From Nocardia fluminea (lineage in GTDB: Bacteria > Actinomycetota > Actinomycetes > Mycobacteriales > Mycobacteriaceae), in the NCBI RefSeq assembly GCF_002846365.1, contig NZ_PJMW01000002.1:3968001-4032000 (forward strand): a stretch of DNA of 64,000 nt. Reading direction: 5' to 3'. The position numbers and the translations under genes are program-made. The first letter of the stretch is position 1. Each line of letters opens with the position of its first letter. This document shows positions 1-8,802 of this stretch, in pieces. The notes under the pieces are model-generated. The model had not been told where the DNA came from and did no database searches. It saw only the letters and a list, made by a program, of their open reading frames with translations.

Positions 1-1
1 G

Positions 2-3000
2 CTCAGCGGCACCGGTGACATCGCGATCGGCACCCCGGTGGCGGGTCGCGGTGAGCAGGCTCTCGACGATCTCGTCGGGATGTTCGTCAACACGCTGGTG
101 CTGCGCACCGGTGTCGACCCCGCCGCCTCGTTCAGCGCGCTGCTGCGCGAGACCAGGCGGGTGGATCTGGATGCCTTCGACAACGCGGAGGTGCCTTTCG
201 AACGGCTGGTCGACGTCCTCGATCCCCACCGCTCGACCGCGCACAGCCCGCTGTTCCAGGTGATGCTGGCCTTCCAGAACCTGGCCGCGAGCCCGGTCGA
301 GGTGGTGCTGCCCGACCTCACCGTCACCGGTCTGGACGCCGACGCCGCCGTCGCCAAGTTCGACCTCGACCTCGTCCTCGCCGACACCGCCGACGGTGGT
401 TGCGCGGTGAGCCTGACCTACGCCACCGACCTGTTCGACGCCGCGACAGCCGCGCGCATCGCCGACGGTTACGCGCGGGTCCTCGACGCGGTCACGGCGA
501 ACCCGGAAGGAGCGGTCGGTGATATCGACCTGCTCACCGACGGCGACCGCCGGATGCTCGAGAACTGGTGTGACACCGCGCATCCGGGCGGCCGGGCGTG
601 GGAGATCGCAGCGGGATCGGACGCGATGTCACTGTGGGGTGGCCGCGCGTGGGCGGGCGGGACCCTGCCGACAGCGTTCGACCGGCAAGCCGCCGCGACA
701 CCGGACGCCGTCGCACTCGTCGATGGTGACCTCGTCCTGACCTACGCCGAGTTCGCGGCGCGGGTCAACCGGCTCGCGCGCCGTCTGATCGAAGACGGTG
801 TCGGCCCGGATCACGCGGTGGCGGTGGGCGTTCGGCGTTCGGCCGAGTTGCTCGTCGGCGTGTACGCGGTGCTGGCGGCGGGCGGCACCTACGTGCCGAT
901 CGATCCCGATCATCCGGCCGAGCGGATCTCCCGCATCCTGCGGATCGCGCAGCCGGTCTGTGTGCTCACCACCGGCCGCGACGCCACGGACCTCCCGCTG
1001 GGCGGCCATGATGTGGTCACGCTCGACACCGTCGATCTCGCGGACTTCCCGGTCGGGCCGATCGCCGATGCCGAGCGGGTGTCGCCGTTGCTGCCGGAGC
1101 ACACCGCGTACGTGATCTTCACCTCCGGGTCGACCGGCCTGCCCAAGGGTGTCGGTGTTCCGCATCGCGCGATCGTCCACCAACTCGACTGGCTGGCACA
1201 GCAGTTCGGGTTCACCGCCGCGGACACTGTGCTGCACAAGACGCCCGTCACCTTCGACGCCTCGATCTGGGAGCTGCTGCTGCCGCAGCGGGTCGGTGCA
1301 CGCACCGTCGTCGCCCGGCCCGGTGGACACGGGGACCCGGCCTACCTGGCCGCGCTGATCACCGAACATCGCATCGACACAGTGCAATTCGCCCCCACGC
1401 TGCTCGCGGCCTACGTGGGCCACGTGCTGGAGTCGGCTGCCGAGGCCGACGACGCGCCGAGCGGGACGCTACGGCGGGTGTTCGCGGGCGGCGAGGCATT
1501 GCCCGCCGCGCTGGCACAGCAGGTGCGCACCCTGACCGGTGCGCGGGTGGTGAACCTCTACGGGCCGACCGAGACCACCGTGCAGGTGAGCGCGCACACG
1601 GTGACCGACGACGATGCCGTCACGGTGCCGATCGGCGCACCGGTGTGGAACACGGGGCTCTACGTGCTCGATGCCAGAATGCGCCCGGTGCCCACAGGGG
1701 TGACCGGTGAGCTGTATGTCGGTGGCGCGCAACTCGCGCACGGGTACATCGGCGCCGCCGAACTCACCGCCGAGCGGTTCGTCCCCGACCCGTTCGGCGC
1801 TCCCGGCACACGGATGTATCGCACCGGCGACCTCGTTCGCCTGCGCGGCAACGGCACTGTGGCGCTGAAAGGCGCCACGGCCCTGAAGGGCACCACGGCG
1901 CTGGCGGGCATTAAGGCGCTGGCGGGCATTAAGGCGCTGGAGGGCATTACGGCGCTGGCGGGCACTACGGCGCTGGCAGGCATTAAGGCGCTGGAGGGCG
2001 CCACGGCGCTGGAGGGCGCTGCGGCACTGGAGTACGTCGGACGCGCGGACCTCCAGGTGAAGCTCAACGGACAGCGCATCGAACTCGGCGAAGTCGAAGC
2101 CGCGCTGCAACGGCAGCCGGGAGTCACGCAGGCCGCGGCCGCGGTGGTGTCCGGTGCGGGCGCCGATCGGCTGGTCGCCTACGTGGTGACATCGCGGAAC
2201 CCCGAGTCCGGCGGCATCGCCGGTCCCGAAGGTGCCGGTTCGGTGGCCGATCTCGCTGTGGCGCAGGACAGTTCGGTGTTCGATGTGGCCGCGCTGCGTG
2301 CGGCGCTGGCCACGGAACTACCTGGCTACCTGGTGCCCGCCGTGGTACTCGAGCTGGACACGTTGCCGGTCAACACCTCCGGCAAACTCGACCGCGGAGC
2401 ACTCCCGCGTCCGGAACTTCGCCAAGCGACCTACCGGGCGCCGATCACCGAGACCGAGCAGCTCGTGGCGGGTGCGTTCGCCCGGGTCCTCGGACTCGAC
2501 CGCATCGGCATGGACGACAACTTCTTCGATCTCGGCGGCAACTCCCTCACCGCGGTTCAGCTGTCGTCGCGGCTGAGCGAAGCGCTGGGCAGTGCCGTGC
2601 CGGTGGCGTGGTTCTTCACCGACCCCACACCAGCCGTCGTGGTGGAACGGCTACGCGCCGAGGATCATTCGAGCGATGACGCGTTCGCGGTCCTGCTCCC
2701 GCTGCGCGCGGGCGGGACCGGCGCGCCACTGTTCTGCATCCATCCCGTCGGCGGGGTTTCCTGGTCGTTCGCCGGGCTGACCCGCCACCTCGACCCGCAA
2801 CGCCCGATCTACGGCTTGCAGTCGCCTGCCCTCACCGCTGACGAACCGCTGCCCGCCACCATCGAGGACTGGGCACGCCGCTACATCGGCGCCATCCGCG
2901 AGGTGCAGCCGGAAGGGCCGTACCACCTGCTCGGCTGGTCGCTGGGTGGGCTGCTCGCCCATGCCGTCGCCACCGGCCTGCGAGCCGACGGCGAACAGGT

Positions 3001-3502
3001 GGCGCAGCTGGCCATGATGGACAGCTGGCTCGGTGACGGGCCGGAACAGACCCCGATGCCCACCGTCGGCGACCTGCTCGGCGGGCTCGCCGGTGACGAT
3101 CTCGCGTTCGACACCGACGGCCTCGCGGCCGCGGCCGCGAGCATCGGGGGACCGCTGGCGGCACTCGATCGCGACCGCATCGCCCGCATCATCGACGCCG
3201 CGACGGCCTCGATGCGAATGGTCGACGACTACCGGCCGGGCCGCTTCGACGGCGACCTGGTCTACTTCGCCGCCACCGTCGACGACCCCAGCGGGTCACG
3301 CGGCGCGGCGAGTTGGGTCACCGCGGTCGAGGGCACCGTCCACCGGCACGGCATCGACGCCACGCACTGGGCGATGGCGAGCGAGCCGGCACTGGCGCGC
3401 ATCGCGAGCATCCTGGACAGCAGCGGATCCGATGCGCACGGCTACCCGGTCGAGGATCCCGCGACGAGGGCCGATGCGCGGGCGGGGGCGATGGGCGCAT
3501 AG
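2..3502 (+). CDS. Nonribosomal peptide synthetase, C-terminal part (C-A-T-TE), 5' truncated by window edge
   Basis: The frame is open from base 2, so the gene begins upstream. 1166 residues are visible. Order: end of a condensation domain (residues 1 to about 170), adenylation domain (about 221-803), carrier protein (serine in GGNSL near 848) and type I thioesterase (GWSLGG, serine at about 980). Adenylation motifs seen are FTSGSTGLPKG, FDASIWE, GGEALP, NLYGPTETT, YRTGDL, the A8 segment QVKLNGQRIELGE, and NTSGKLDR holding the A10 lysine. The domain makes aminoacyl-AMP and loads it on the carrier; the thioesterase implies this is the last module, releasing the product by hydrolysis or cyclisation. 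A hand alignment to GrsA gives a ten-residue specificity code of about DAWQVALVQK; I do not assign a substrate. A 54-residue hexapeptide repeat sits just before A8. The product is unknown. Confidence 0.95.
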   Translation, partial: LSGTGDIAIGTPVAGRGEQALDDLVGMFVNTLVLRTGVDPAASFSALLRETRRVDLDAFDNAEVPFERLVDVLDPHRSTAHSPLFQVMLAFQNLAASPVEVVLPDLTVTGLDADAAVAKFDLDLVLADTADGGCAVSLTYATDLFDAATAARIADGYARVLDAVTANPEGAVGDIDLLTDGDRRMLENWCDTAHPGGRAWEIAAGSDAMSLWGGRAWAGGTLPTAFDRQAAATPDAVALVDGDLVLTYAEFAARVNRLARRLIEDGVGPDHAVAVGVRRSAELLVGVYAVLAAGGTYVPIDPDHPAERISRILRIAQPVCVLTTGRDATDLPLGGHDVVTLDTVDLADFPVGPIADAERVSPLLPEHTAYVIFTSGSTGLPKGVGVPHRAIVHQLDWLAQQFGFTAADTVLHKTPVTFDASIWELLLPQRVGARTVVARPGGHGDPAYLAALITEHRIDTVQFAPTLLAAYVGHVLESAAEADDAPSGTLRRVFAGGEALPAALAQQVRTLTGARVVNLYGPTETTVQVSAHTVTDDDAVTVPIGAPVWNTGLYVLDARMRPVPTGVTGELYVGGAQLAHGYIGAAELTAERFVPDPFGAPGTRMYRTGDLVRLRGNGTVALKGATALKGTTALAGIKALAGIKALEGITALAGTTALAGIKALEGATALEGAAALEYVGRADLQVKLNGQRIELGEVEAALQRQPGVTQAAAAVVSGAGADRLVAYVVTSRNPESGGIAGPEGAGSVADLAVAQDSSVFDVAALRAALATELPGYLVPAVVLELDTLPVNTSGKLDRGALPRPELRQATYRAPITETEQLVAGAFARVLGLDRIGMDDNFFDLGGNSLTAVQLSSRLSEALGSAVPVAWFFTDPTPAVVVERLRAEDHSSDDAFAVLLPLRAGGTGAPLFCIHPVGGVSWSFAGLTRHLDPQRPIYGLQSPALTADEPLPATIEDWARRYIGAIREVQPEGPYHLLGWSLGGLLAHAVATGLRADGEQVAQLAMMDSWLGDGPEQTPMPTVGDLLGGLAGDDLAFDTDGLAAAAASIGGPLAALDRDRIARIIDAATASMRMVDDYRPGRFDGDLVYFAATVDDPSGSRGAASWVTAVEGTVHRHGIDATHWAMASEPALARIASILDSSGSDAHGYPVEDPATRADARAGAMGA
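1862..2032 (+). repeat. 18-bp in-frame minisatellite inside NRPS adenylation domain
   Basis: Nine consecutive 18-bp units run from 1862 to 2023, followed by a half unit (gcactggag) that merges into the normal A8 segment. Each unit encodes a hexapeptide of the form A-L-(K/A/E)-G-(A/T/I)-(T/K/A). All units keep the reading frame and differ by one to a few bases, so the tract looks like an expanding and drifting tandem repeat. It lies between the TGDL (A7) and GRxDxQVK (A8) motifs, where family members normally have only a short loop. Confidence 0.95.
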
Positions 3503-3619
3503 AATCGCGGAGCCGGCCGTCGTGCCTGCTGCCTGCACAATGAGGCATTACGCGCACGTCGCCAGCTCCCGTTCGAGAGGTTGAGGAACCATGCCAGCAC
3601 AGCCGTCCGGTGGGATCGG

Positions 3620-4963
3620 GTGACGAAGCCGAAGTTGACCGAGTCGAATTCCGAATCCGCTGACGATGTCTCCACCGGAGGGGTGCGCCGCACCGTGCTC
3701 CCCGGTGGCCTTCGCGTGGTCACCGAACACGTGCCCGGCGTGCGCTCCGCCTCCATCGGGGTGTGGGTAGGCGTCGGTTCGCGCGACGAGGGCCCCACCG
3801 TGGCAGGCGCCGCGCACTTCCTCGAACACCTGCTGTTCAAGGCGACGCCGACGCGCACCGCCCTCGACATCGCCCAGTCCATGGACGCGGTCGGCGGCGA
3901 ACTCAACGCGTTCACCGCCAAGGAACAGACCTGCTACTACGCCCACGTCATCGACGAGGACCTGCCGCTGGCCGTCGACCTCGTCGCCGATGTGGTGCTC
4001 AACGGTCTGTGCCGCGCGATCGACGTCGACGTGGAGCGCCAGGTGGTCCTGGAAGAGATCGCGATGCGCGACGACGACCCCGAAGACCTGGTCGCCGACT
4101 CGTTCCTCACCGCCATGTTCGGTAACCATCCCATCGGGCGCCCGGTGATCGGCAGCGTCGAATCCATCGAGAACATGCAGGCCACCCAGCTGCGCGGCTT
4201 CCACCAGCGCCGCTACCGGCCCGAGCGCATGGTCGTCGCGGTGGCGGGCAACGTGGAGCACGAACGCGTCGTGGAACTGGTGCACCGCGCGTTCGGGCCG
4301 CACCTGGACACCGCCGCCGAACCCGCGCCGCGCCGGGAGGGGAAATTCCGCGCCCAGGGCGCACCCGGCCTGATCAGGATCAACCGCGACAGCGAACAGA
4401 CCCACCTCGCCTTCGGCGTGCGGGCGTTCGGCAGGCACGAAGGCCAGCAGCGCTGGCCGCTGTCGATCCTCAACACCATCGTCGGTGGCGGCCTGAGTTC
4501 GCGGCTGTTCCAGCGCATCCGGGAGGAACGCGGCCTGGCGTACTCGGTGTACTCGAGCGTCGACACCTTCGCCGACACCGGCGCGTTCTCCGTTTCGCTC
4601 GGCTGCCAGCCCGAAAACCTCGCCCAGGTCACGACATTGGCGCGCGGCGTACTCGACGAGATCGCCGCCGACGGTGTCACCGACGCCGAATGCGCCAGGG
4701 CCAAGGGCTCTTTGCGCGGCGGCCTGGTGCTGGGTCTCGAGGACTCCGCCTCCCGGATGAACCGCATCGGCCGCAGCGAACTCAGCTACGGCAACCACCG
4801 CAGCGTCTCGGCGACCCTGGCGCGCATCGACGCCGTCACCACCGACGAGGTCAGCGAGATCGCCCGCACCCTGCTCGCCCGTCCGTACGGCGCCGCGGTG
4901 TCGGGCCCGTACCAGCGCACCCGCGAGCTGCCCGCCTCGGTGCGAAAGCTCGTCGAACGCTGA
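3620..4963 (+). CDS. pepR: M16 family zinc metallopeptidase (PepR-like)
   Basis: 447 residues. M16 peptidases are mitochondrial-processing-peptidase-like zinc proteases with an inverted zinc site. Here HFLEH is at about residues 66-70, with the third ligand glutamate in the segment VVLEEIAMRDDD about 75 residues later. The C-terminal half carries the usual R/Y signature region (GLSSRLFQRIREERGLAYSVYS). I chose GTG 3620 because TTG 3581 would add 13 poorly conserved residues; the length then fits the roughly 440-residue M. tuberculosis protein Rv2782c. In mycobacteria the gene follows the PNPase gene gpsI; here an NRPS gene lies immediately upstream instead. A short hairpin follows at 5013-5040. 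Confidence 0.9.
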   Translation: MTKPKLTESNSESADDVSTGGVRRTVLPGGLRVVTEHVPGVRSASIGVWVGVGSRDEGPTVAGAAHFLEHLLFKATPTRTALDIAQSMDAVGGELNAFTAKEQTCYYAHVIDEDLPLAVDLVADVVLNGLCRAIDVDVERQVVLEEIAMRDDDPEDLVADSFLTAMFGNHPIGRPVIGSVESIENMQATQLRGFHQRRYRPERMVVAVAGNVEHERVVELVHRAFGPHLDTAAEPAPRREGKFRAQGAPGLIRINRDSEQTHLAFGVRAFGRHEGQQRWPLSILNTIVGGGLSSRLFQRIREERGLAYSVYSSVDTFADTGAFSVSLGCQPENLAQVTTLARGVLDEIAADGVTDAECARAKGSLRGGLVLGLEDSASRMNRIGRSELSYGNHRSVSATLARIDAVTTDEVSEIARTLLARPYGAAVSGPYQRTRELPASVRKLVER

Positions 4964-5012
4964 GCGATTCGGCTCCCGCTGCTGTCCGGGCGCTCGTGAG
5001 CGGTGGTGGTGA

Positions 5013-5040
5013 CTGCCGCCGGTGAGCGACCCGGCGGCAG
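5013..5040 (+). terminator. Hairpin downstream of pepR
   Basis: A perfect 10-bp stem CTGCCGCCGG/CCGGCGGCAG with an 8-base loop lies 50 bases after the pepR stop. No T-run follows, as is common in actinobacteria. The rest of the 219-base gap to the next gene shows nothing I can support. Confidence 0.5.
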
Positions 5041-5182
5041 CGTCTGGACCCCACCATCGAGCAATACGTCACCGCGGGTGGAAGCGCCGCTGGTCGCCGG
5101 AACACGCTGAGCGGCGCGCTTTTCCGCGTCGCCGCCCGGCCGGTACTGTGCAGTCGGATATCCACGGGGGAGGGGTTCGGTC

Positions 5183-6568
5183 ATGCCGGTACAGGTGGCG
5201 CTCGAGCGCGCTCGCGTGGCGCAGGAGATCGGGCGGATCGAGGAAGCCCGGCGCATTCTCGGGACCGCGTTGCTGGCGGCACCCGAGGATCCCGCGCTGC
5301 TCGTCGCGCTCGCGGACATCGCCTACGAACTCGACGAATACGACGACTCCCTGCGCCTCGCGGGACAGGCCCTGCGCGCGAATCCCGATTCGTCCGGCGC
5401 GCACCACACAGCGGCGCTGGCGTACGCGATGCTCGACGAGTGGGATCTCGCACGCGAGCACGGCCACACCGCGGCCCGACTGCGCCCGCACGACGCCGCG
5501 ACGGCCCTGCTGCTGGCCTGGCTGCACAGTGGCGGTCCGCGACGAGACACCGAGCAGGCGCGCGCGGCGGTGGCCCACGCGACAGCGCTGGCGCCCCACG
5601 ACGCGCACGTGCACTTCTCGGCGGCACAGACCTACCGGCGACTGTCCGACAGCGGCGCGGCCGAGCGCCATATCGCCGCCGGGTTGAGGATCGACCCGAC
5701 CCACACCGGCCTGCTCGGCATGCAGGCGCGCGCCGAATTCGCCGTCGGCGGTGTCGACGGTGGCCGCGCGGCCGCGATCGCCACACTGCGCGGGCTGCTC
5801 GCGAACGTGCCGACCGATCGCCAGGCCAGGCGGCTGCTCGCCGAAGTGCACTGGCGCGCGCTGCTGCGTCTGGCCGCCTGGGTCTGGGCCTTCGCGGGAT
5901 GCTATGCGGCACTGGCCATGTGGTTGCCGACAGCCGTGTTGCGGGTGCTGTCGCCGGTGATGTTCGTCGCGTTGCCGTTCGCCTGGTTCGGAGTGTTTCG
6001 CAAGCTGCGCGAGCAGCTACCTCCCGGATACCTGCGAGACAGGGTGATGCGGCCGCGGGTGGTGATCGCGTTGGTCGCGGTGGCCGGGTCGGCGGTGCTG
6101 GTGGACCTGGGGGCGGTGGCGATGCGCTCGGACTTCGTCGCACTGGTCCGGCTGGGGAGCATTGTGCTGGTGTCGGGGGTACTCGGCGCGGCCTTCGGGC
6201 ACCTGCTGCTGTTCACGGCGTGGATGCGGCCGGGCAGCGATGACCCCGACCCCGACGACGGGGAGGATTTCGCGGGATTTCAGGTTGTCGTGCTCGGCTT
6301 GTTCGTGGTGCCGTTGGTGATCGTGTCGGCGTTCCTGCGCGGCTGGGCTCGCCAGCCGGCGGTCTGCGGCGCGCTGGTCGCGATCGTCGGCGTCGTCTTT
6401 CTCACGCTGTTGCTCGAGACGGCGTTCGCGGGCTGGCGCGACCGGCAGAATTATCGCCGGTCGTGGCAGACCCTGGTGATCGTGCTGGTCGTTCTCGCCA
6501 TGATGGCCGGCTCCGTTGGGGCGCTGTGGTGGGGCGGTGCCGAGATCGTCCGCGGGGAAATCAGCTGA
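5183..6568 (+). CDS. TPR-repeat protein with C-terminal membrane domain
   Basis: 461 residues. The first roughly 220 residues are alanine-rich helical repeats with TPR character: A-L-x-x-x-P-x-x-P-type turns, e.g. around residues 25-60 (LLAAPEDPALLVALADIAYE) and repeats every 34 residues or so. After about residue 225 come several hydrophobic segments (near 228-250, 255-268, 290-315, 322-345, 370-385, 395-415 and 430-455), so the protein should be anchored with a cytoplasmic repeat domain used as a protein-binding scaffold. ATG 5183 follows a purine-rich GGGGGAGGGG. The 3' end overlaps the convergent ArsR gene by 8 bases. I do not recognise a specific function. Confidence 0.75.
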   Translation: MPVQVALERARVAQEIGRIEEARRILGTALLAAPEDPALLVALADIAYELDEYDDSLRLAGQALRANPDSSGAHHTAALAYAMLDEWDLAREHGHTAARLRPHDAATALLLAWLHSGGPRRDTEQARAAVAHATALAPHDAHVHFSAAQTYRRLSDSGAAERHIAAGLRIDPTHTGLLGMQARAEFAVGGVDGGRAAAIATLRGLLANVPTDRQARRLLAEVHWRALLRLAAWVWAFAGCYAALAMWLPTAVLRVLSPVMFVALPFAWFGVFRKLREQLPPGYLRDRVMRPRVVIALVAVAGSAVLVDLGAVAMRSDFVALVRLGSIVLVSGVLGAAFGHLLLFTAWMRPGSDDPDPDDGEDFAGFQVVVLGLFVVPLVIVSAFLRGWARQPAVCGALVAIVGVVFLTLLLETAFAGWRDRQNYRRSWQTLVIVLVVLAMMAGSVGALWWGGAEIVRGEIS

Positions 6569-6926
6569 CGGACTGCTCGTCGTTCGTGCCCGGGGCGGGC
6601 GCATCCGCGCGGTTGGCGGCGTCGACGATCGAGGGGAGCAGGCCGGGAAGGGCGTGCTCGATCGCGTCGGCGCGCAGGTTCTGGAAGGTCTGGCCGTCGA
6701 TGGTGAGACGCTCGATCAGGCCCGCTTCGCGCAGGATCTTGAAGTGGTGGGTCGCGGTGGATTTGTTGATCGCGTCGTAGAGCGCCGCGCAGCGGACCGG
6801 GGCGGCCGCGTTGCTCAGGCGACGAACCATTTCCAGGCGGACGGGGTCGTGCAGGGCGCCGAGGACGGTGGAGAGCGCGGCGACCGGTATGGTCGGCGCC
6901 GGGGAAAGATCTTTAGTCTGTGTCAT
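6561..6926 (-). CDS. ArsR-family winged-helix transcriptional regulator
   Basis: 121 residues. The core contains a winged helix: DPVRLEMVRRL (first helix), the recognition-helix region STATHHFKILREAGLIERL and the wing TIDGQTFQNLR. No metal-binding cysteine pair of the ArsR/SmtB type is visible, so it probably senses an organic ligand or another cue. It is divergent from the MFS exporter at 7007, and two similar 18-bp imperfect palindromes lie between them, so it most likely represses both genes. The C-terminal 20 residues are flexible (Ala/Asp/Pro rich). The 3' end overlaps the TPR gene by 8 bases. Confidence 0.85.
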   Translation of the reverse strand: MTQTKDLSPAPTIPVAALSTVLGALHDPVRLEMVRRLSNAAAPVRCAALYDAINKSTATHHFKILREAGLIERLTIDGQTFQNLRADAIEHALPGLLPSIVDAANRADAPAPGTNDEQSVS

Positions 6927-6944
6927 GAGTTACCTCACTCAGGG

Positions 6945-6999
6945 GTTTGATACTCATCATACTCGGCGTAGCCTGAGCATCGTTCGATGGTTATCAAAC
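6945..6999. promoter_or_regulatory. Paired operator candidates between arsR-like and MFS genes
   Basis: Two 18-bp elements, GTTTGATACTCATCATAC (6945-6962) and GTTCGATGGTTATCAAAC (6982-6999), match in inverted orientation at 14 of 18 positions. Each is itself an imperfect palindrome. Centres are 37 bases apart. They fill the 80-base gap between two divergent starts, the usual place for ArsR-type operators. Confidence 0.6.
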
Positions 7000-7006
7000 T
7001 CTGCTG

Positions 7007-8230
7007 ATGGGGGCTGCTGTGGCAGCGACAACGATGGCGCCGGCCGAGACGGGCCAGCGCTGGGCGTACGGTCTCGTCCTTGCCGCGAGTGCGGTGGCGC
7101 TCGGAGTGTCCGGGGCACCCGCGCCGCTGTACGGGATCTACGAGACCGAGTGGCATCTGTCGCCGCTGACCACGACGGTGGTCTTCGCCGTCTATGCCTT
7201 CGCGGCGCTCGGCGCGGTGCTCGTCTCGGGCCGGATCTCCGATGTCGTGGGCCGCAAGCCGGTGATGATCGGCGCGTTCGCCACCATGATCCTCGGGCTG
7301 GTCGTCTTCCTGCTGGCTGATTCGGTGCCGATGTTGTTGCTGGCCAGGGCATTACACGGGGCGGCAGTCGGGGCCACCGTCGTCGCGGGCGCGGCGGCGT
7401 TGCTGGATCTGCGTCCCGAGCGTGGCGCGCGATCCGGGCAACTCAGCGGCGTGGCGTTCAATGTCGGCATCGCGGTGGCGGTCCTCGGCACCGCGGTCCT
7501 CGCGCAGTACGCGCCGTCGCCGCTGCGCACGCCCTATGTCGTCATCGCGGCGGTGTGCCTCGCCGCCGGAGCGGGCATTCTGGCGCTGCGTGAACCACAC
7601 ACCACCCGCGTGAAGGCGCGCATCACCATCGCGAAACCGTCTGTCCCGCAAGAGATCAGGGCCGACTTCTGGTTCTCCGCGATCGGTGTGATGGCCGCCT
7701 GGTCGGTGCTGGGCGTGCTGCTGTCGCTGTACCCGTCGCTGGCCGCGGCGGAGACCGGCATGCACAACCTGGTGTTCGGCGGCGTGGTCGTCGCGAGCAC
7801 CGCGCTGTCCGCGGCCTTGGCCCAGCTGTTGGCCACCCGCATCCCGGCCCGGCGCGCCGCGGTGATCGGTGACCTCGGCATGGCCGCGTCGCTGCTGGCC
7901 ACCATCCCGGCGCTGGCCACGAACGAGCCCGCGGTCGTGATCGTCGCGGGCCTGGTGCTCGGCGCCACGTTCGGGCTCGGCTTCGGCGGCTCGCTGCGCC
8001 ACCTCGCCGAAGTGGTGCCGCACGATCGCCGCGGCGAAACCATGTCGGCCTACTACCTGCTGGCCTATTCGGCGATGGCGTTGCCGACCCTCGCGGCCGG
8101 CTGGGCGGCGACGACCTGGGGGATCGCGACGGTCTTCCCGTGGTTCATCGTGATCGTGTCGATGGCGTGTGTCTGCGCCGCGCTGCTCGGACTGCGCGGG
8201 ACCCGCGCTGCTGCCACGCGACCGGTGTAG
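7007..8230 (+). CDS. MFS transporter, drug-efflux-like
   Basis: 407 residues, almost wholly hydrophobic with about twelve membrane segments. The loop after the second segment carries the MFS motif A signature GRISDVVGRKPVMIG. The first helix contains GVSGAPAPLYGIYE, typical of the proton-driven efflux branch of the family. It should sit in the inner membrane and export a small molecule; the substrate cannot be read. It is divergent from, and probably controlled by, the ArsR-type regulator. A strong hairpin terminator follows at 8235. Confidence 0.85.
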   Translation: MGAAVAATTMAPAETGQRWAYGLVLAASAVALGVSGAPAPLYGIYETEWHLSPLTTTVVFAVYAFAALGAVLVSGRISDVVGRKPVMIGAFATMILGLVVFLLADSVPMLLLARALHGAAVGATVVAGAAALLDLRPERGARSGQLSGVAFNVGIAVAVLGTAVLAQYAPSPLRTPYVVIAAVCLAAGAGILALREPHTTRVKARITIAKPSVPQEIRADFWFSAIGVMAAWSVLGVLLSLYPSLAAAETGMHNLVFGGVVVASTALSAALAQLLATRIPARRAAVIGDLGMAASLLATIPALATNEPAVVIVAGLVLGATFGLGFGGSLRHLAEVVPHDRRGETMSAYYLLAYSAMALPTLAAGWAATTWGIATVFPWFIVIVSMACVCAALLGLRGTRAAATRPV

Positions 8231-8234
8231 AACG

Positions 8235-8267
8235 CGGGCCGGTCCCGGGGAAACCGGGACCGGCCCG
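8235..8267. terminator. Bidirectional hairpin terminator
   Basis: A perfect 14-bp stem CGGGCCGGTCCCGG/CCGGGACCGGCCCG with loop GGAAA lies between the convergent MFS and VOC genes (43-base gap). Confidence 0.8.
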
Positions 8268-8272
8268 GGTGT

Positions 8273-8662
8273 TCACTGCGGCCAACCGCCGTACGGAACG
8301 GTGATCAGTTCCAGGAAGTGGCCGTTGGGGTCGAGGAAGTAGACGCCGCGACCGCCGTCGTTGTGATTGATCTCGTTGACCCCGTGTTGCTGGGGGTCGG
8401 CCCAATGATCCAGCTTGTAGCGCTGGATCTTGGCATAGGCCGCGTCGAACTCGGCCTCGCTGACCAGGAACGCGTAGTGCTGTGGCTGGATCTCGGAAAC
8501 GAAGGGCGGGACCTTGGCGAAATCGAAGGCCGCACCGTGATCGAGGGCGATCGGAATGAACGGCCCCCACTCTTTTCCTACGTCCAACCCGAGGATGTCC
8601 GCCCAGAACTCGGCGGTCTCCCGATTATCGTGACATCCGACAATGGTGTGATTGAACTGCAC
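8273..8662 (-). CDS. VOC/glyoxalase-fold protein
   Basis: About 130 residues. A beta-alpha-beta-beta-beta fold is suggested by FNHTIVGCHDNRETAEFWADILGL at the start and GGRGVYFLDPNGHFLELITVPYGG at the end; His and Glu positions fit the metal site of the vicinal oxygen chelate superfamily. Substrate unknown; this branch resembles small extradiol-dioxygenase or glyoxalase-like enzymes. Start: AAGGAG at 8676-8681 precedes CTG 8668 at 7 bases and GTG 8662 at 13 bases. ATG 8695 lies upstream of this ribosome site, so it is less likely. I give GTG 8662, but CTG 8668 is possible. Confidence 0.8.
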   Translation of the reverse strand: MQFNHTIVGCHDNRETAEFWADILGLDVGKEWGPFIPIALDHGAAFDFAKVPPFVSEIQPQHYAFLVSEAEFDAAYAKIQRYKLDHWADPQQHGVNEINHNDGGRGVYFLDPNGHFLELITVPYGGWPQ

Positions 8663-8802
8663 TGACAGGGGATTTCTCCTTGTTCGTGATGGCACCGACC
8701 CTGGGCTCGGTACGAGGCGGCCGACAGGAGCACCATCACCGAGATCGAGGTTAGCGACAGATCCCCGAACCTGTAAAGGCCGCTCGCGGTAGCGTCGCGA
8801 GC

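Noticed and set aside
1862..2023. Repeat array considered as CRISPR
   Set aside because: Units are contiguous with no spacers and stay in frame within a gene.
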